Positions 46,226 through 54,337 of a DNA stretch of 64,000 nt are shown here, piece by piece; position 1 is the first letter of the stretch, and every line of letters starts with the position of its first letter. The translations under genes were made by a program, and so were the position numbers. Source of the stretch: Paracoccaceae bacterium (lineage in GTDB: Bacteria; Pseudomonadota; Alphaproteobacteria; Rhodobacterales; Rhodobacteraceae); NCBI GenBank assembly GCA_024304985.1, contig JAMWZC010000001.1:682001-746000 (forward strand), in the 5' to 3' direction. Below the pieces are notes generated by a model, which saw nothing but the letters and a program-made list of their open reading frames with translations, searched no databases and was not told the DNA's origin.

Positions 46226-46235
46226 GGGTGTCTCC

Positions 46236-47198
46236 TCAGCCCTGCATCCAGGGCAATTTGTCCAGATCGACGTTGCCGCCGGTGATGATGACGCCGATGC
46301 GCTTGCCCGCAAAAACGTCCCTATTCTTCAGGATCACGGCCAGCGGCACGGCGCAGCTTGGCTCGATCACGATCTTCATCCGCTCCCATGTCAGCTTCAT
46401 GGCCGCGATGATTTCCTCCTCCGTCGCGGTCAGGATATCGGTCACATGGTTGGACACATAGTGCCATGTATTCTCCTTGAGCGGCACTTTCAGGCCATCC
46501 GCCACCGTCACCGGCGCATCATCCGCGATGATATGTCCCGCGCGGAAACTACGCGCCGCGTCATCCGCATTCAGCGGCTCTGCCGCATAGATCTTCACCC
46601 CCGGCGCGGTGCTCGACACGGTCAGGCAGGTGCCCGAAATCATGCCGCCGCCGCCAATCGGGGCCACGATCCCGTCCAGACCCTCGACCTGCTCCATCAA
46701 TTCGCGCGAGCATGTCGCCTGCCCCGTGATCACGCGCAAGTCATTGTAGGGATGCACAAATTCCGCGCCCGTTTCCTCGACCACTTGGGCAAAGACCGCC
46801 TCGCGGCTGCTGGTGGACGGCTCGCATTCCACGATCCGCCCGCCATAGCCCCGCACGGCCGCCTTCTTGGCCTCGGGCGCGGTGCGCGGCATCACCACCG
46901 TGCAGGGGATTCCCCGCCGCCCCGCCGCATAGGACAGCGACAGCGCATGGTTGCCACTGGAATGCGTCGCCACACCGCGCGCCAGTTTCTCCTCGGGCAG
47001 GCCGAACACCGCATTGCAGGCGCCCCGCACCTTGAAGGCACCCGCCTTCTGGAAATTCTCGCATTTGAAATGCAGATCGGCCCCGGTCAGCGCGTTCAGG
47101 TAAGTCGATGTCAGCACAGGCGTGCGATGGATATAGGGCCGGATCCGCTCATGCGCCGCGATCACATCGTCAAAACTTGGGTAAATCACGTCTTTCAT
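46236..47198 (-). CDS. bhcB: Beta-hydroxyaspartate dehydratase BhcB
   Basis: This 320-residue fold-type II PLP protein resembles serine racemase and threonine dehydratase without the regulatory domain. The PLP lysine is K56 in FQKAGAFKVRGA, the substrate loop is SSGNHALSLS, and the phosphate-binding loop is GGGGM. In the BHAC it dehydrates beta-hydroxyaspartate to iminosuccinate. It lies between bhcA (7-base gap) and bhcC. Outside this cluster the same sequence would be called a threonine/serine dehydratase, so context decides. Confidence 0.95.
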   Translation of the reverse strand: MKDVIYPSFDDVIAAHERIRPYIHRTPVLTSTYLNALTGADLHFKCENFQKAGAFKVRGACNAVFGLPEEKLARGVATHSSGNHALSLSYAAGRRGIPCTVVMPRTAPEAKKAAVRGYGGRIVECEPSTSSREAVFAQVVEETGAEFVHPYNDLRVITGQATCSRELMEQVEGLDGIVAPIGGGGMISGTCLTVSSTAPGVKIYAAEPLNADDAARSFRAGHIIADDAPVTVADGLKVPLKENTWHYVSNHVTDILTATEEEIIAAMKLTWERMKIVIEPSCAVPLAVILKNRDVFAGKRIGVIITGGNVDLDKLPWMQG

Positions 47199-47205
47199 CG
47201 CCTCC

Positions 47206-48396
47206 TCATGCCGCTGATTTCAAGGATGCCGCGCGCGTCGCCCGGAAATGATCCTGCGCCGCCGCCACGCCTGCGCCCAGCCGGATCGGATAGTCCAGAT
47301 CCGCCATCGCCATCTCGATCCCCGCCAGCCCCGACAGGACCATCACATCGGTCAGCATCCCCAGATGCCCGATGCGGAAGGCTTTGCCATTCATCTGCCC
47401 CAACCCGATCCCGAAAGACAGGCCATAGGCCGAAAAGGCATGTTCCGTCAGCGCGTTACTGTCGAACCCTTTCGGCACATAGATGGCCGACACCGTATCG
47501 GAATATAGCTCCGGCGACCGCGCCACCAGATCCATCCCCCAGGCCCGCACCGCCGCCCGGACGCCCCCCGCCAGCCGCGTATGGCGGGCATAGACATTGT
47601 CCAACCCCTCCTCGAACAGCATCTTCAGGCTCTCACGCATCCCGTAGATCAATTGCAAGGGCGGCGTATAGGGAAAGCCCCCCTTGGCATTGGCCGCCAG
47701 CATGTCGCGGAAATCGAAAAACGTGCGCGGCAGCTTCGCGCTGTCCATATGGCTCAGCGCCTTTTCACTGACCCCCAGGATCGCCATGCCGGTCGCCAGC
47801 ATGAACCCCTTTTGCGACCCTGCCACCGCGATATCCACGCCCCAGGCGTCCATCTCGAAGGGCATCGAGGCCAGGGAACTGACGCAATCCACCATCAACA
47901 GCGCCGGATGCCCCGCCCCGTCCATCGCACCGCGCACGGCGGCAATGTCCGACACGACACCCGTCGCCGTCTCGTTATGCGTGACCAGCACCGCCTTGAT
48001 CTTGTGCACTTTATCCGCGCGCAACGCCTCTGCGAACAGGTCCGCCGGCGCGCCCGTCCCCCAGTCGCAGTCGATCACCTGCACATCCAGCCCATGCCGC
48101 TGGCACATGTCGATCCAGCGATGCGAGAACATGCCATAGCGCGCCACCAGCACACGATCACCGGGCGACAGCGTATTGCTGATCGCCGCCTCCCATCCGC
48201 CCGTCCCGCTGGACGGAAAGGTGATCACGCGCCCCGACACAGTGCCAAAGACACGCTTGGTATCTTCCAGCACGGGGGCAAAAGTATCGACAAAATCCGG
48301 CGCGCGATGATCGCGGGTCTGCACCTGCATCGCAAGACGCAGACGATCGGGGATATTGGTCGGGCCGGGGATGAACACCGGGTTCTGGTCGGACAT
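47206..48396 (-). CDS. bhcA: Aspartate-glyoxylate aminotransferase BhcA
   Basis: This 396-residue class V aminotransferase has the N-terminal FIPGPTNIPDRLR block, SSGTGGWEAA, MVDCVSSLASM, and the PLP lysine K196 in VAGSQKGFML. It resembles alanine/serine-glyoxylate aminotransferases. BhcA transfers the amino group of aspartate to glyoxylate, giving glycine and oxaloacetate. It is the first gene of the operon, with a repeat-rich promoter region facing divergent bhcR. Confidence 0.95.
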   Translation of the reverse strand: MSDQNPVFIPGPTNIPDRLRLAMQVQTRDHRAPDFVDTFAPVLEDTKRVFGTVSGRVITFPSSGTGGWEAAISNTLSPGDRVLVARYGMFSHRWIDMCQRHGLDVQVIDCDWGTGAPADLFAEALRADKVHKIKAVLVTHNETATGVVSDIAAVRGAMDGAGHPALLMVDCVSSLASMPFEMDAWGVDIAVAGSQKGFMLATGMAILGVSEKALSHMDSAKLPRTFFDFRDMLAANAKGGFPYTPPLQLIYGMRESLKMLFEEGLDNVYARHTRLAGGVRAAVRAWGMDLVARSPELYSDTVSAIYVPKGFDSNALTEHAFSAYGLSFGIGLGQMNGKAFRIGHLGMLTDVMVLSGLAGIEMAMADLDYPIRLGAGVAAAQDHFRATRAASLKSAA

Positions 48397-48451
48397 GGTC
48401 GCTCTCCTCCTGAGTTGCCCCTAGGGTAGCAGAGTTTTCCCAGCCCGCAAT

Positions 48452-48565
48452 TTTCTCAAAAACTCTTTCCACTTCTGACAAAAAGACGCTGACCACCTGT
48501 TTTTTATGATTTTTCCTGTTTCTGAAAAATCTTTTCACCCCCACATTGAAAATATTTTTCAGAAA
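48452..48565. promoter_or_regulatory. Repeated candidate BhcR sites between bhcA and bhcR
   Basis: TTTCTGAAAAAT (48519-48530) and its exact inverse ATTTTTCAGAAA (48554-48565) form a perfect 12-bp inverted repeat with a 23-base spacer. Two imperfect direct copies lie at 48452-48463 (TTTCTCAAAAAC) and 48472-48483 (CTTCTGACAAAA). Each half is itself nearly palindromic (TTTC-T-GAAA). The region is strikingly AT-rich compared with its surroundings. Confidence 0.58.
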
Positions 48566-48609
48566 TGCTCTACCCTGTGCGGCAGCCAAGCCCGCATCAG
48601 GACAGATCC

Positions 48610-49428
48610 ATGACCCAGACCGAACGCAAATCACGCGGCCGCCCCAAATCGCCCTTCACCGACACCGGCGCGCAAACCATGCAGGCGCTGGACCGCGCCT
48701 TGGGCGTGCTGCACGCACTGGCCTGGCAGGAACGCGCCTCATTGACCGATCTGTCGCTCAGCCTCGGCATCCCCACGGCCACCACGCACCGAATCCTGAC
48801 CACGCTGCAAAAACACCGTTTCGCCGAACTGGATGAGGCGACGCAGGACTGGATGGTGGGCATCGAGGCCTATCGGACGGGCGCCTCCTTCCTCAAACGC
48901 ATGAATCTGGCCGAACTCAGCCGCCCTGTCATGCGCGCATTGATGGACTCCACGGGCGAAACCGCGAATCTTGCCATCCGCGACGGGGCCGAGGTTGTGT
49001 TCATCGGCCAGATCGAAACCCCGCACCCGATCCGCGCCTTCTTCAACCCGGGTACGCGCACGCCGATGCATGCCTCGGGCACCGGCAAGGCCATCCTCGC
49101 CACCCTGTCCGAACCCCGCCTGCGCGCGCTGATCCAATCGGCGGGCCTGCCCGCCTTCACGGATCACACGCTTTCCACCCCGGCCGAGCTTTTCGCCGAT
49201 CTCGACCTGACCCGCGCGCGCGGCTGGTCCTTTGACCGCGAGGAGCGGCATCTGGGCATGGCCTGTATCGGCGCCGCCATCTTCGACGCGCAGGGCGAGG
49301 CTGTGGGCGGCGTCTCCATCTCCGGCCCCTCGGCCCGCTTCGACGCGCGCAGCATCCCCGACTATGGCCGCCAGGTCGCCGCCGCCGCGGCCGAAATCAC
49401 CCGCGCCCTGGGCGGCACGCCAGGCTGA
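48610..49428 (+). CDS. bhcR: IclR-family regulator BhcR
   Basis: This 272-residue IclR regulator has a winged helix at about 18-80 (ALDRALGVLHALAWQERASLTDLSLSLGIPTATTHRILTTL) and an effector domain with ANLAIRDGAEVVFIG, PMHASGTGKAILA and GVSISGPSARF. BhcR is the known regulator of the BHAC genes and responds to glyoxylate. Divergent placement from bhcA fits. The ATG at 48610 has AGGA 7 bases upstream; the in-frame ATG at 48565 lies inside the repeat region and was rejected. Confidence 0.93.
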   Translation: MTQTERKSRGRPKSPFTDTGAQTMQALDRALGVLHALAWQERASLTDLSLSLGIPTATTHRILTTLQKHRFAELDEATQDWMVGIEAYRTGASFLKRMNLAELSRPVMRALMDSTGETANLAIRDGAEVVFIGQIETPHPIRAFFNPGTRTPMHASGTGKAILATLSEPRLRALIQSAGLPAFTDHTLSTPAELFADLDLTRARGWSFDREERHLGMACIGAAIFDAQGEAVGGVSISGPSARFDARSIPDYGRQVAAAAAEITRALGGTPG

Positions 49429-50064
49429 TCACACCACCCGCCCCAGCCGCGCCGCCAGACGCAACGCATGGGACGCATCCTGCGCCACTACAGGCATCAC
49501 CGGATCATAGGCCGCCCGGATCAGCCCCGCGATCTCGGGCCGCAGGATCGTTTGCCCTCCCGCCACCGCCAGCGGCGAGCGATCCCGAAACGCCATATCC
49601 GACCACAGCAAAATCGTCTGCACCACTTGTGACAGCGCCAGAACATCCGCCCCCACCGCCTGCAAATGCGCATCCATCCGCAAGAACACGAAACTCGCCT
49701 TGATCCCGCCTGCCGCATCAAAGCGGAAAATCCGGTATTGATTGGCCTCCGCCGCCTTCAACCGCGCCACCAGGGGCACAAGGTCCGGCACCAGACGGTC
49801 CAGATTGGGCACATCTGCCAACTCATCCCAATCACGGCAGAAGAACACCATCAGGTTCGCGCCCAGTTCCGGGTCGGTCTCGGCCATCTCATGGCCCGCC
49901 AGCGTCACAACCGCCTCCAGCGCGCCCTTGATCACGGCCAGTGTCTCATCCTCGACCCCGAACACCACAGGCGCGATCGGCCGCCCCCAGCGCGCAAAGG
50001 CATATGTGCCATCAGACCGCGTGAACAGCGCCTCGACATCCTTCGCGCTCAACGCATCCGCCAT
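49429..50064 (-). CDS. Conserved hypothetical protein
   Basis: This 211-residue soluble protein has no signal peptide or membrane helix. It contains FTRSDGTYAFARWGRPIAPVVFGV near residue 15-38, an acidic middle (MAETDPELGANLMVFFCRDWDEL) and LRLAARLGRVV at the end. I do not recognise a characterised family, though it looks like a conserved protein of this bacterial group. The ATG at 50064 has GGAAAGGG upstream. Its stop codon abuts that of bhcR on the other strand. Confidence 0.78.
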   Translation of the reverse strand: MADALSAKDVEALFTRSDGTYAFARWGRPIAPVVFGVEDETLAVIKGALEAVVTLAGHEMAETDPELGANLMVFFCRDWDELADVPNLDRLVPDLVPLVARLKAAEANQYRIFRFDAAGGIKASFVFLRMDAHLQAVGADVLALSQVVQTILLWSDMAFRDRSPLAVAGGQTILRPEIAGLIRAAYDPVMPVVAQDASHALRLAARLGRVV

Positions 50065-50078
50065 GCCCGCGCCCTTTC

Positions 50079-50100
50079 CTTCATCTTGCCAAAAATACTC
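50079..50100. repeat. Degenerate copy of the dispersed repeat
   Basis: CTTCATCTTGCC followed by AAAAATACTC resembles the left part of the repeat at 20166, 24796 and 30542, without the GC-rich right half. It lies between ruvB and the 49429-50064 gene. Confidence 0.4.
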
Positions 50101-50112
50101 AAAGTCCACGCC

Positions 50113-51132
50113 TCAGCCGAACAGATCAGCCTCACGCTTGGGCGCATCCAGCCCCAGATGCGTCCACGCCTTCTGCGCCAGCATCCGGCCGCGCGGGGTG
50201 CGCTGGATAAGCCCCTGTTGCAGCAGGAAAGGCTCGATCACCTCTTCCAGCGCATCGCGGCTTTCCGACAGCGCCGCCGACAGCGTCTCGATCCCCACCG
50301 GGCCACCTTGATAGTTCTCGGCGATCAGACGCAGGTAACGCCGATCCGCCCCGTCCAGCCCCAGATGATCCACGCCCAGCCGGGTCAGCGCGTAATCCGC
50401 AATCTCGCGCGTCACGCGGCCATTGCCCTCGATCAGCGCGAAATCCACCACGCGACGCAACAGGCGCCCCGCGATGCGCGGCGTGCCGCGTGACCGGCGC
50501 GCGATCTCCATCGCGCCGCCTTCCTCGGCGGGCGCCCCCAAAAGCCGCGCATTGCGGATCACGATCTCATAGAGTTCCGCATCCGTATAGAACACCAGCC
50601 GCGTGGGAATCCCGAAACGATCACGCAATGGCGTGGTCAGCAAGCCCATCCGCGTGGTCGCCCCCACCAGCGTGAAGGGCTGCAATTCGATCCGCACGGT
50701 CCGCGCCGCAGGTCCCTCGCCGATCACCAGATCAAGCTGGAAATCCTCCAGCGCGGGGTAAAGCACCTCCTCCACCGCCGGGTTCAGCCGGTGGATCTCG
50801 TCGATGAACAGCACATCGCGCGCTTCCAGATTGGTCAGGATCGCCGCCAGATCGCCCGCCTTGGCCAGCACGGGCCCGGATGTCATCCGAAACCCCACCC
50901 CCAATTCGCGCGCCATGATCTGCGCCAGCGTGGTCTTTCCCAGACCGGGGGGGCCATGAAACAGCGTGTGATCCATCGCCTCGCCGCGCTGGCGCGCCGA
51001 CTGGATGAAGACGCGCAGATTCGCCCGCGCCTCGGCCTGTCCGATGAACTCGTCCAAGCCCTGCGGACGCAGGGCGCGATCGAAATCCTCGGGCTGCTGT
51101 GTCGGGTCCAGAATCGGGTCGGGCTGCGTCAT
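50113..51132 (-). CDS. ruvB: Holliday junction branch-migration ATPase RuvB
   Basis: This 339-residue AAA+ motor has the RuvB opening [12 protein letters not shown], Walker [13 protein letters not shown] (about 58-69), Walker [10 protein letters not shown], sensor GATTRMGLL, and a C-terminal winged helix with [14 protein letters not shown]. RuvB drives branch migration of Holliday junctions loaded by RuvA. It follows ruvA by 3 bases. Confidence 0.98.
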   Translation of the reverse strand: MTQPDPILDPTQQPEDFDRALRPQGLDEFIGQAEARANLRVFIQSARQRGEAMDHTLFHGPPGLGKTTLAQIMARELGVGFRMTSGPVLAKAGDLAAILTNLEARDVLFIDEIHRLNPAVEEVLYPALEDFQLDLVIGEGPAARTVRIELQPFTLVGATTRMGLLTTPLRDRFGIPTRLVFYTDAELYEIVIRNARLLGAPAEEGGAMEIARRSRGTPRIAGRLLRRVVDFALIEGNGRVTREIADYALTRLGVDHLGLDGADRRYLRLIAENYQGGPVGIETLSAALSESRDALEEVIEPFLLQQGLIQRTPRGRMLAQKAWTHLGLDAPKREADLFG

Positions 51133-51135
51133 CTC

Positions 51136-51822
51136 TTACCCTTTCGGGGCCAGCGCCTTGAGGGCGGCGCGGATCAGGGCGGCGGCATCGGCCTCGGGCG
51201 CGTCCATCGCCGCGCGGGCCACGGCGCCTGCCGCATCTCCGGGGGAATAACCCAGATTGGTCAGGGCGGACAAGGCATCCGATTGCGCCGCCGCACTGCC
51301 GGATGGCCGCGCGGGAGCAGGCGCCTTGCGCGCTGCGGGAGCGGCGTCGATCACCTCGCCCTCCACCGCCGCGGGCGCGGTGCCCATCGCCGCCGACAGG
51401 GTGCCGCCCATCGCCATCACGGCGGGGGCCTTGTCCTTCAATTCGATCACCACGCGCTGCGCGGTCTTGGGGCCGATGCCCTTGGCCGCCTTGATCGCGT
51501 TCATGTCGCCCAGCATGATCGCGCGGCTGACACCTTCCGCCCCCAAAGCGCCCAGAATGGCCAGCGCCGCCTTGGCCCCCACGCCCTGCACCCCCATCAG
51601 AAGACGGTGCCATTCCTTCTCCAGCAGCGTGGGAAAGCCGTAAAGCTGCATCAGATCCTCGCGCACCACCAGATCGGTATAAAGCGCCACCACATTGCCC
51701 GGCCCCGGCAGGGCGGCCAGCGTCCGGTCCGAGCAATAGACCAGATACCCCACCCCGCCCACGTCGATCAGCAAATGATCCTCGGCGCGGTAATCTATGC
51801 GGCCAGTCAGCTTTCCGATCAT
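51136..51822 (-). CDS. ruvA: Holliday junction DNA-binding protein RuvA
   Basis: This 228-residue RuvA has an N-terminal OB domain ([11 protein letters not shown]), two helix-hairpin-helix motifs ([16 protein letters not shown] and [17 protein letters not shown]), a long Pro/Ala linker, and a C-terminal domain (about 185-228) that contacts RuvB. It is a little longer than the E. coli protein because of the linker. It overlaps ruvC by 4 bases. Confidence 0.97.
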   Translation of the reverse strand: MIGKLTGRIDYRAEDHLLIDVGGVGYLVYCSDRTLAALPGPGNVVALYTDLVVREDLMQLYGFPTLLEKEWHRLLMGVQGVGAKAALAILGALGAEGVSRAIMLGDMNAIKAAKGIGPKTAQRVVIELKDKAPAVMAMGGTLSAAMGTAPAAVEGEVIDAAPAARKAPAPARPSGSAAAQSDALSALTNLGYSPGDAAGAVARAAMDAPEADAAALIRAALKALAPKG

Positions 51823-52328
51823 GCCGTCGCCCTCCGGATCGCGGCGGCCAGCGGGCTGCCGGCGGCCCCATGATGGGCATGGCAGATCGCCACCGCCAAG
51901 GCATCCGCCGCGTCCGGCCCCGCCAGCACCACGCCCGGCAACTGCATCCGCACCATATGCTGCACCTGTTCCTTGGCCGCATGGCCCACGCCGACCACGG
52001 TCTTTTTTACCGCATTCGGGGCATATTCGCCCACCGTCAACCCGGCCTGCGCCGGTACCAGCAAGGCGATCCCGCGCGCCTGCCCCAGTTTCAGCGTGGC
52101 GACACCGTCCTTGTTCACGAATGTATGCTCCACCGCCGCCGTATCGGGCCGGTACTGCGCGACAACGGCGGTCAGCTGCTCATGCAGCGCCAGCAACCGC
52201 AGCGACAGATCATCCCCCGAGGAGTGGCAGATTCCATTGGCGACATGGGTCAGGCGGCTGCCATCGACATCAATGATGCCCCAGCCGAGGTTTCTCAAGC
52301 CGGGATCGATCCCCAAAACCCGCATCAT
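51819..52328 (-). CDS. ruvC: Holliday junction resolvase RuvC
   Basis: This 169-residue endonuclease cuts Holliday junctions symmetrically. The first catalytic Asp is in [16 protein letters not shown] (about 5-20). The Glu in VEHTFVNKD (about 68) and the C-terminal block [15 protein letters not shown] supply the remaining acidic residues. It heads the ruvCAB operon. A degenerate LexA-type site lies upstream (52362-52376). Confidence 0.97.
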   Translation of the reverse strand: MMRVLGIDPGLRNLGWGIIDVDGSRLTHVANGICHSSGDDLSLRLLALHEQLTAVVAQYRPDTAAVEHTFVNKDGVATLKLGQARGIALLVPAQAGLTVGEYAPNAVKKTVVGVGHAAKEQVQHMVRMQLPGVVLAGPDAADALAVAICHAHHGAAGSPLAAAIRRATA

Positions 52329-52361
52329 CTGCCCCTGCTCTGTTGCTTTTTTGATGCACTA

Positions 52362-52376
52362 GCACGAAAGGCGAAC
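52362..52376 (-). promoter_or_regulatory. Degenerate LexA-type box upstream of ruvC
   Basis: On the minus strand GTTC-N7-GTGC occurs 34 bases before the ruvC start. The alphaproteobacterial SOS box is GTTC-N7-GTTC, so one base of eight differs. ruvCAB is SOS-controlled in several relatives. Confidence 0.3.
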
Positions 52377-52419
52377 AAAAGGAAATCCCAAAGCGAAAGC
52401 CCGCTCAGGACGCCCCGCG

Positions 52420-52436
52420 ATGCTGCAATGCAGAAT
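52420..52436. promoter_or_regulatory. PhaR-like dyad between ruvC and the DUF1127 gene
   Basis: ATGCTGC-AAT-GCAGAAT differs from the PHB-locus pattern by a single base, and its inner CTGC-N3-GCAG core is perfect. It is far from any PHB gene, so it may be chance. Confidence 0.35.
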
Positions 52437-52678
52437 TTAGGGCGGATTCGTCGCTTTCAGCACTGAAAACGACAGAATTCATGTCCCATTTCCGCCTTGT
52501 TTTCTTGATCCTACGCCAAATCCAGACCCATGCACAAGTCGCATAAGACCTATGCAAACAGCCCGTCTTGTGCCGGGATTCAAGGCAAACTATGTGCAGC
52601 TGCAGAAAGAGGACCGTTACAGGTCTTGACACCCTTTGACCCATTCACCGCGCAGACGCGCAACCAAGGAAAACGAAC

Positions 52679-52876
52679 ATGGCTGTTTATGACGCCCCCC
52701 GCACCGCCGCCCAGGCCTCTGGCCAGGCTGGTTTCTTCTCGACCCTCGTCGGCATCGTGTCGGCCTGGAATGACGCCCGCATCACCCGCAACGCGCTGTC
52801 CAAACTTTCGGACCGCGAGCTGGAAGACATCGGCCTGTGCCGTGGCGACATCGACATCGTGGTCAAGAATCGCTGA
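52679..52876 (+). CDS. DUF1127 small protein
   Basis: This 65-residue protein carries the C-terminal DUF1127 motif (about 30-60: WNDARITRNALSKLSDRELEDIGLCRGDID). Arg-rich DUF1127 proteins in Rhodobacter and Agrobacterium are linked to RNA turnover and stress or phosphate responses. The N-terminal 30 residues are variable. The AAGGAAAACGAAC leader gives a good ribosome site. A strong terminator follows. Confidence 0.92.
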   Translation: MAVYDAPRTAAQASGQAGFFSTLVGIVSAWNDARITRNALSKLSDRELEDIGLCRGDIDIVVKNR

Positions 52877-52903
52877 TCCGACCCAAGCGCCGCTCACGGC
52901 AGC

Positions 52904-52940
52904 AAAAAGCCGCGCGTCCCGAAAGGATGCGCGGCTTTTT
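52904..52940. terminator. Strong bidirectional terminator after the DUF1127 gene
   Basis: AAAAAGCCGCGC (52904-52915) pairs with GCGCGGCTTTTT (52929-52940) around a 13-base loop. A T run on each strand lets it serve the DUF1127 gene and the converging 52979 gene. Confidence 0.88.
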
Positions 52941-52978
52941 CAATTCTGCGGATCAGCGCCAGCCAAACAGTGCCCGGA

Positions 52979-53323
52979 TCAGGGCAGATACCGGCGCAGC
53001 TTGTCGGCCAATGTCACGCTGAGCGGATCGGCCTGCATCAGCCAAGCCCCGGCCTTCTCGACCGTCGATCCCTTTTGCAGGGACGCCACGCGATCCTGAT
53101 AGACCGGCAGACCCAGAACCGCCAGGATCATGATCTTGAAGCCAAGAAACCCAACAATCACGAAGGTGAGAACGCGAAGGGAAAAGGAACGCCGTGTGCG
53201 GCGCGGCTTGACGACGATCAGACCATCGTCCCCGACGACCGAAACATAGCCATTCGCCAGCTTGACCCGCGACTTCTGGATGCGCCGCAAGCGGTTGTCA
53301 AAATCCTGAAATGCATCTGACAT
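52979..53323 (-). CDS. Single-span membrane protein
   Basis: This 114-residue protein has a basic cytoplasmic N-terminal part (residues 1-50, many Arg/Lys and a short beta segment GYVSVVGDDGLIVVKPRR), one transmembrane helix (about 55-76, VLTFVIVGFLGFKIMILAVLG), and a periplasmic tail of about 35 residues. The ATG at 53323 has a GGGAG site. No characterised family is recognised. Confidence 0.75.
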   Translation of the reverse strand: MSDAFQDFDNRLRRIQKSRVKLANGYVSVVGDDGLIVVKPRRTRRSFSLRVLTFVIVGFLGFKIMILAVLGLPVYQDRVASLQKGSTVEKAGAWLMQADPLSVTLADKLRRYLP

Positions 53324-53435
53324 GTCAGAGCTCCCAACATCGGCCCCCACCGAAAATCTGGTACTCTGCTTATGCGGGAATTGCGGCATAACTAAGGCAA
53401 GTCCGCCCAAGCCGCTGCAATTTAACCTTAATCTA

Positions 53436-54305
53436 TCAATTTTTACGAAGAGTCAGCGTCGTCCACTCGCCAATTTCTTCGCGATTCACAAGATTAATAC
53501 CATTGGTTGAGTAAACCTCGATCACCTCGTCGGCCTGCTCGTTCAGGATTCCCGACAGGATCGCATAGCCCCCTGCAATCAGGTGTTTTGCCATGTCGGG
53601 GGCCAGATCGATCAAGGGACCTTTCAGGATATTGGCAAAGACCAGATCAAAGGGGCTGGCCGCCGCGATGGCCGGATGGTCAAACCCTGTCGCCTCGACA
53701 CAATGGACGCGCCCTTCCAGCCCATTTGCTGACACATTGGCCTCGGCCACATCGACCGCGACCTCGTCGATATCGCCCGCCAGCACCGGGTTCGGCCAGA
53801 TCCGCGCCGCCGCCATCGCCAGAACGGCGGTGCCGCAGCCGATATCGGCCACGGATTGCCCCGTGAACCCGCCGTTATCCAGACGGTCCAGCGCCCGCAG
53901 ACAGCCCTGCGTCGTGCCGTGATGCCCCGTGCCAAAGGCCATCGCCGCCTCGATCAGCAGTGCCTCGACCCCGTCGGGCACTTTGTCCGCGTCATGGCTG
54001 CCATAGACGAAGAACCGCCCCGCCACGACCGGCGACAGCTCGCGCTTGACCTTGGCCACCCAGTCGGTCTCGGGCAGTTCGGAAATGGCAAAGGGTTTCG
54101 CCCCGTGGATCGTCGCCAGCAGCGCCAGCCCCGCATGGTCGGGCTTTTCGGTAAAGTAGCAGGCCACTTCCCACAGGCCCGAGCCATCCTCGATCTCGAA
54201 GACGCCCACGCCCTCGGGTTCCGGGGTCAGGGTCTCGACAGCCTCGCCCAGCGCCTCGGCGGGGGTCTTGCCGGTCAGGGTGGTAATGGCGGTGAAAGTG
54301 GGCAT
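53436..54305 (-). CDS. prmA: Ribosomal protein L11 methyltransferase PrmA
   Basis: This 289-residue SAM-dependent methyltransferase trimethylates ribosomal protein L11. The N-terminal domain binds L11. The catalytic part has AFGTGHHGTTQGCLRALD (about 127-144), SVADIGCGTAVLAMAAARIWPN (motif I) and FANILKGPLIDLAPD. A GGAGAG site precedes the ATG. It follows the 54338 transporter after 32 bases and could be co-transcribed. Confidence 0.94.
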   Translation of the reverse strand: MPTFTAITTLTGKTPAEALGEAVETLTPEPEGVGVFEIEDGSGLWEVACYFTEKPDHAGLALLATIHGAKPFAISELPETDWVAKVKRELSPVVAGRFFVYGSHDADKVPDGVEALLIEAAMAFGTGHHGTTQGCLRALDRLDNGGFTGQSVADIGCGTAVLAMAAARIWPNPVLAGDIDEVAVDVAEANVSANGLEGRVHCVEATGFDHPAIAAASPFDLVFANILKGPLIDLAPDMAKHLIAGGYAILSGILNEQADEVIEVYSTNGINLVNREEIGEWTTLTLRKN

Positions 54306-54337
54306 GGCATCTCTCCGGACAGGTGTGACCCAAGCCG

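Larger units (their letters stand above)
52329..52678. other. 350-bp intergenic region between ruvC and the DUF1127 gene
   Basis: No RNA gene or convincing coding region is seen. It contains a degenerate LexA-like site (52362-52376), a PhaR-like dyad (52420-52436), and a TTGACA at 52626-52631 that could be a -35 element, without a good -10. Confidence 0.6.
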
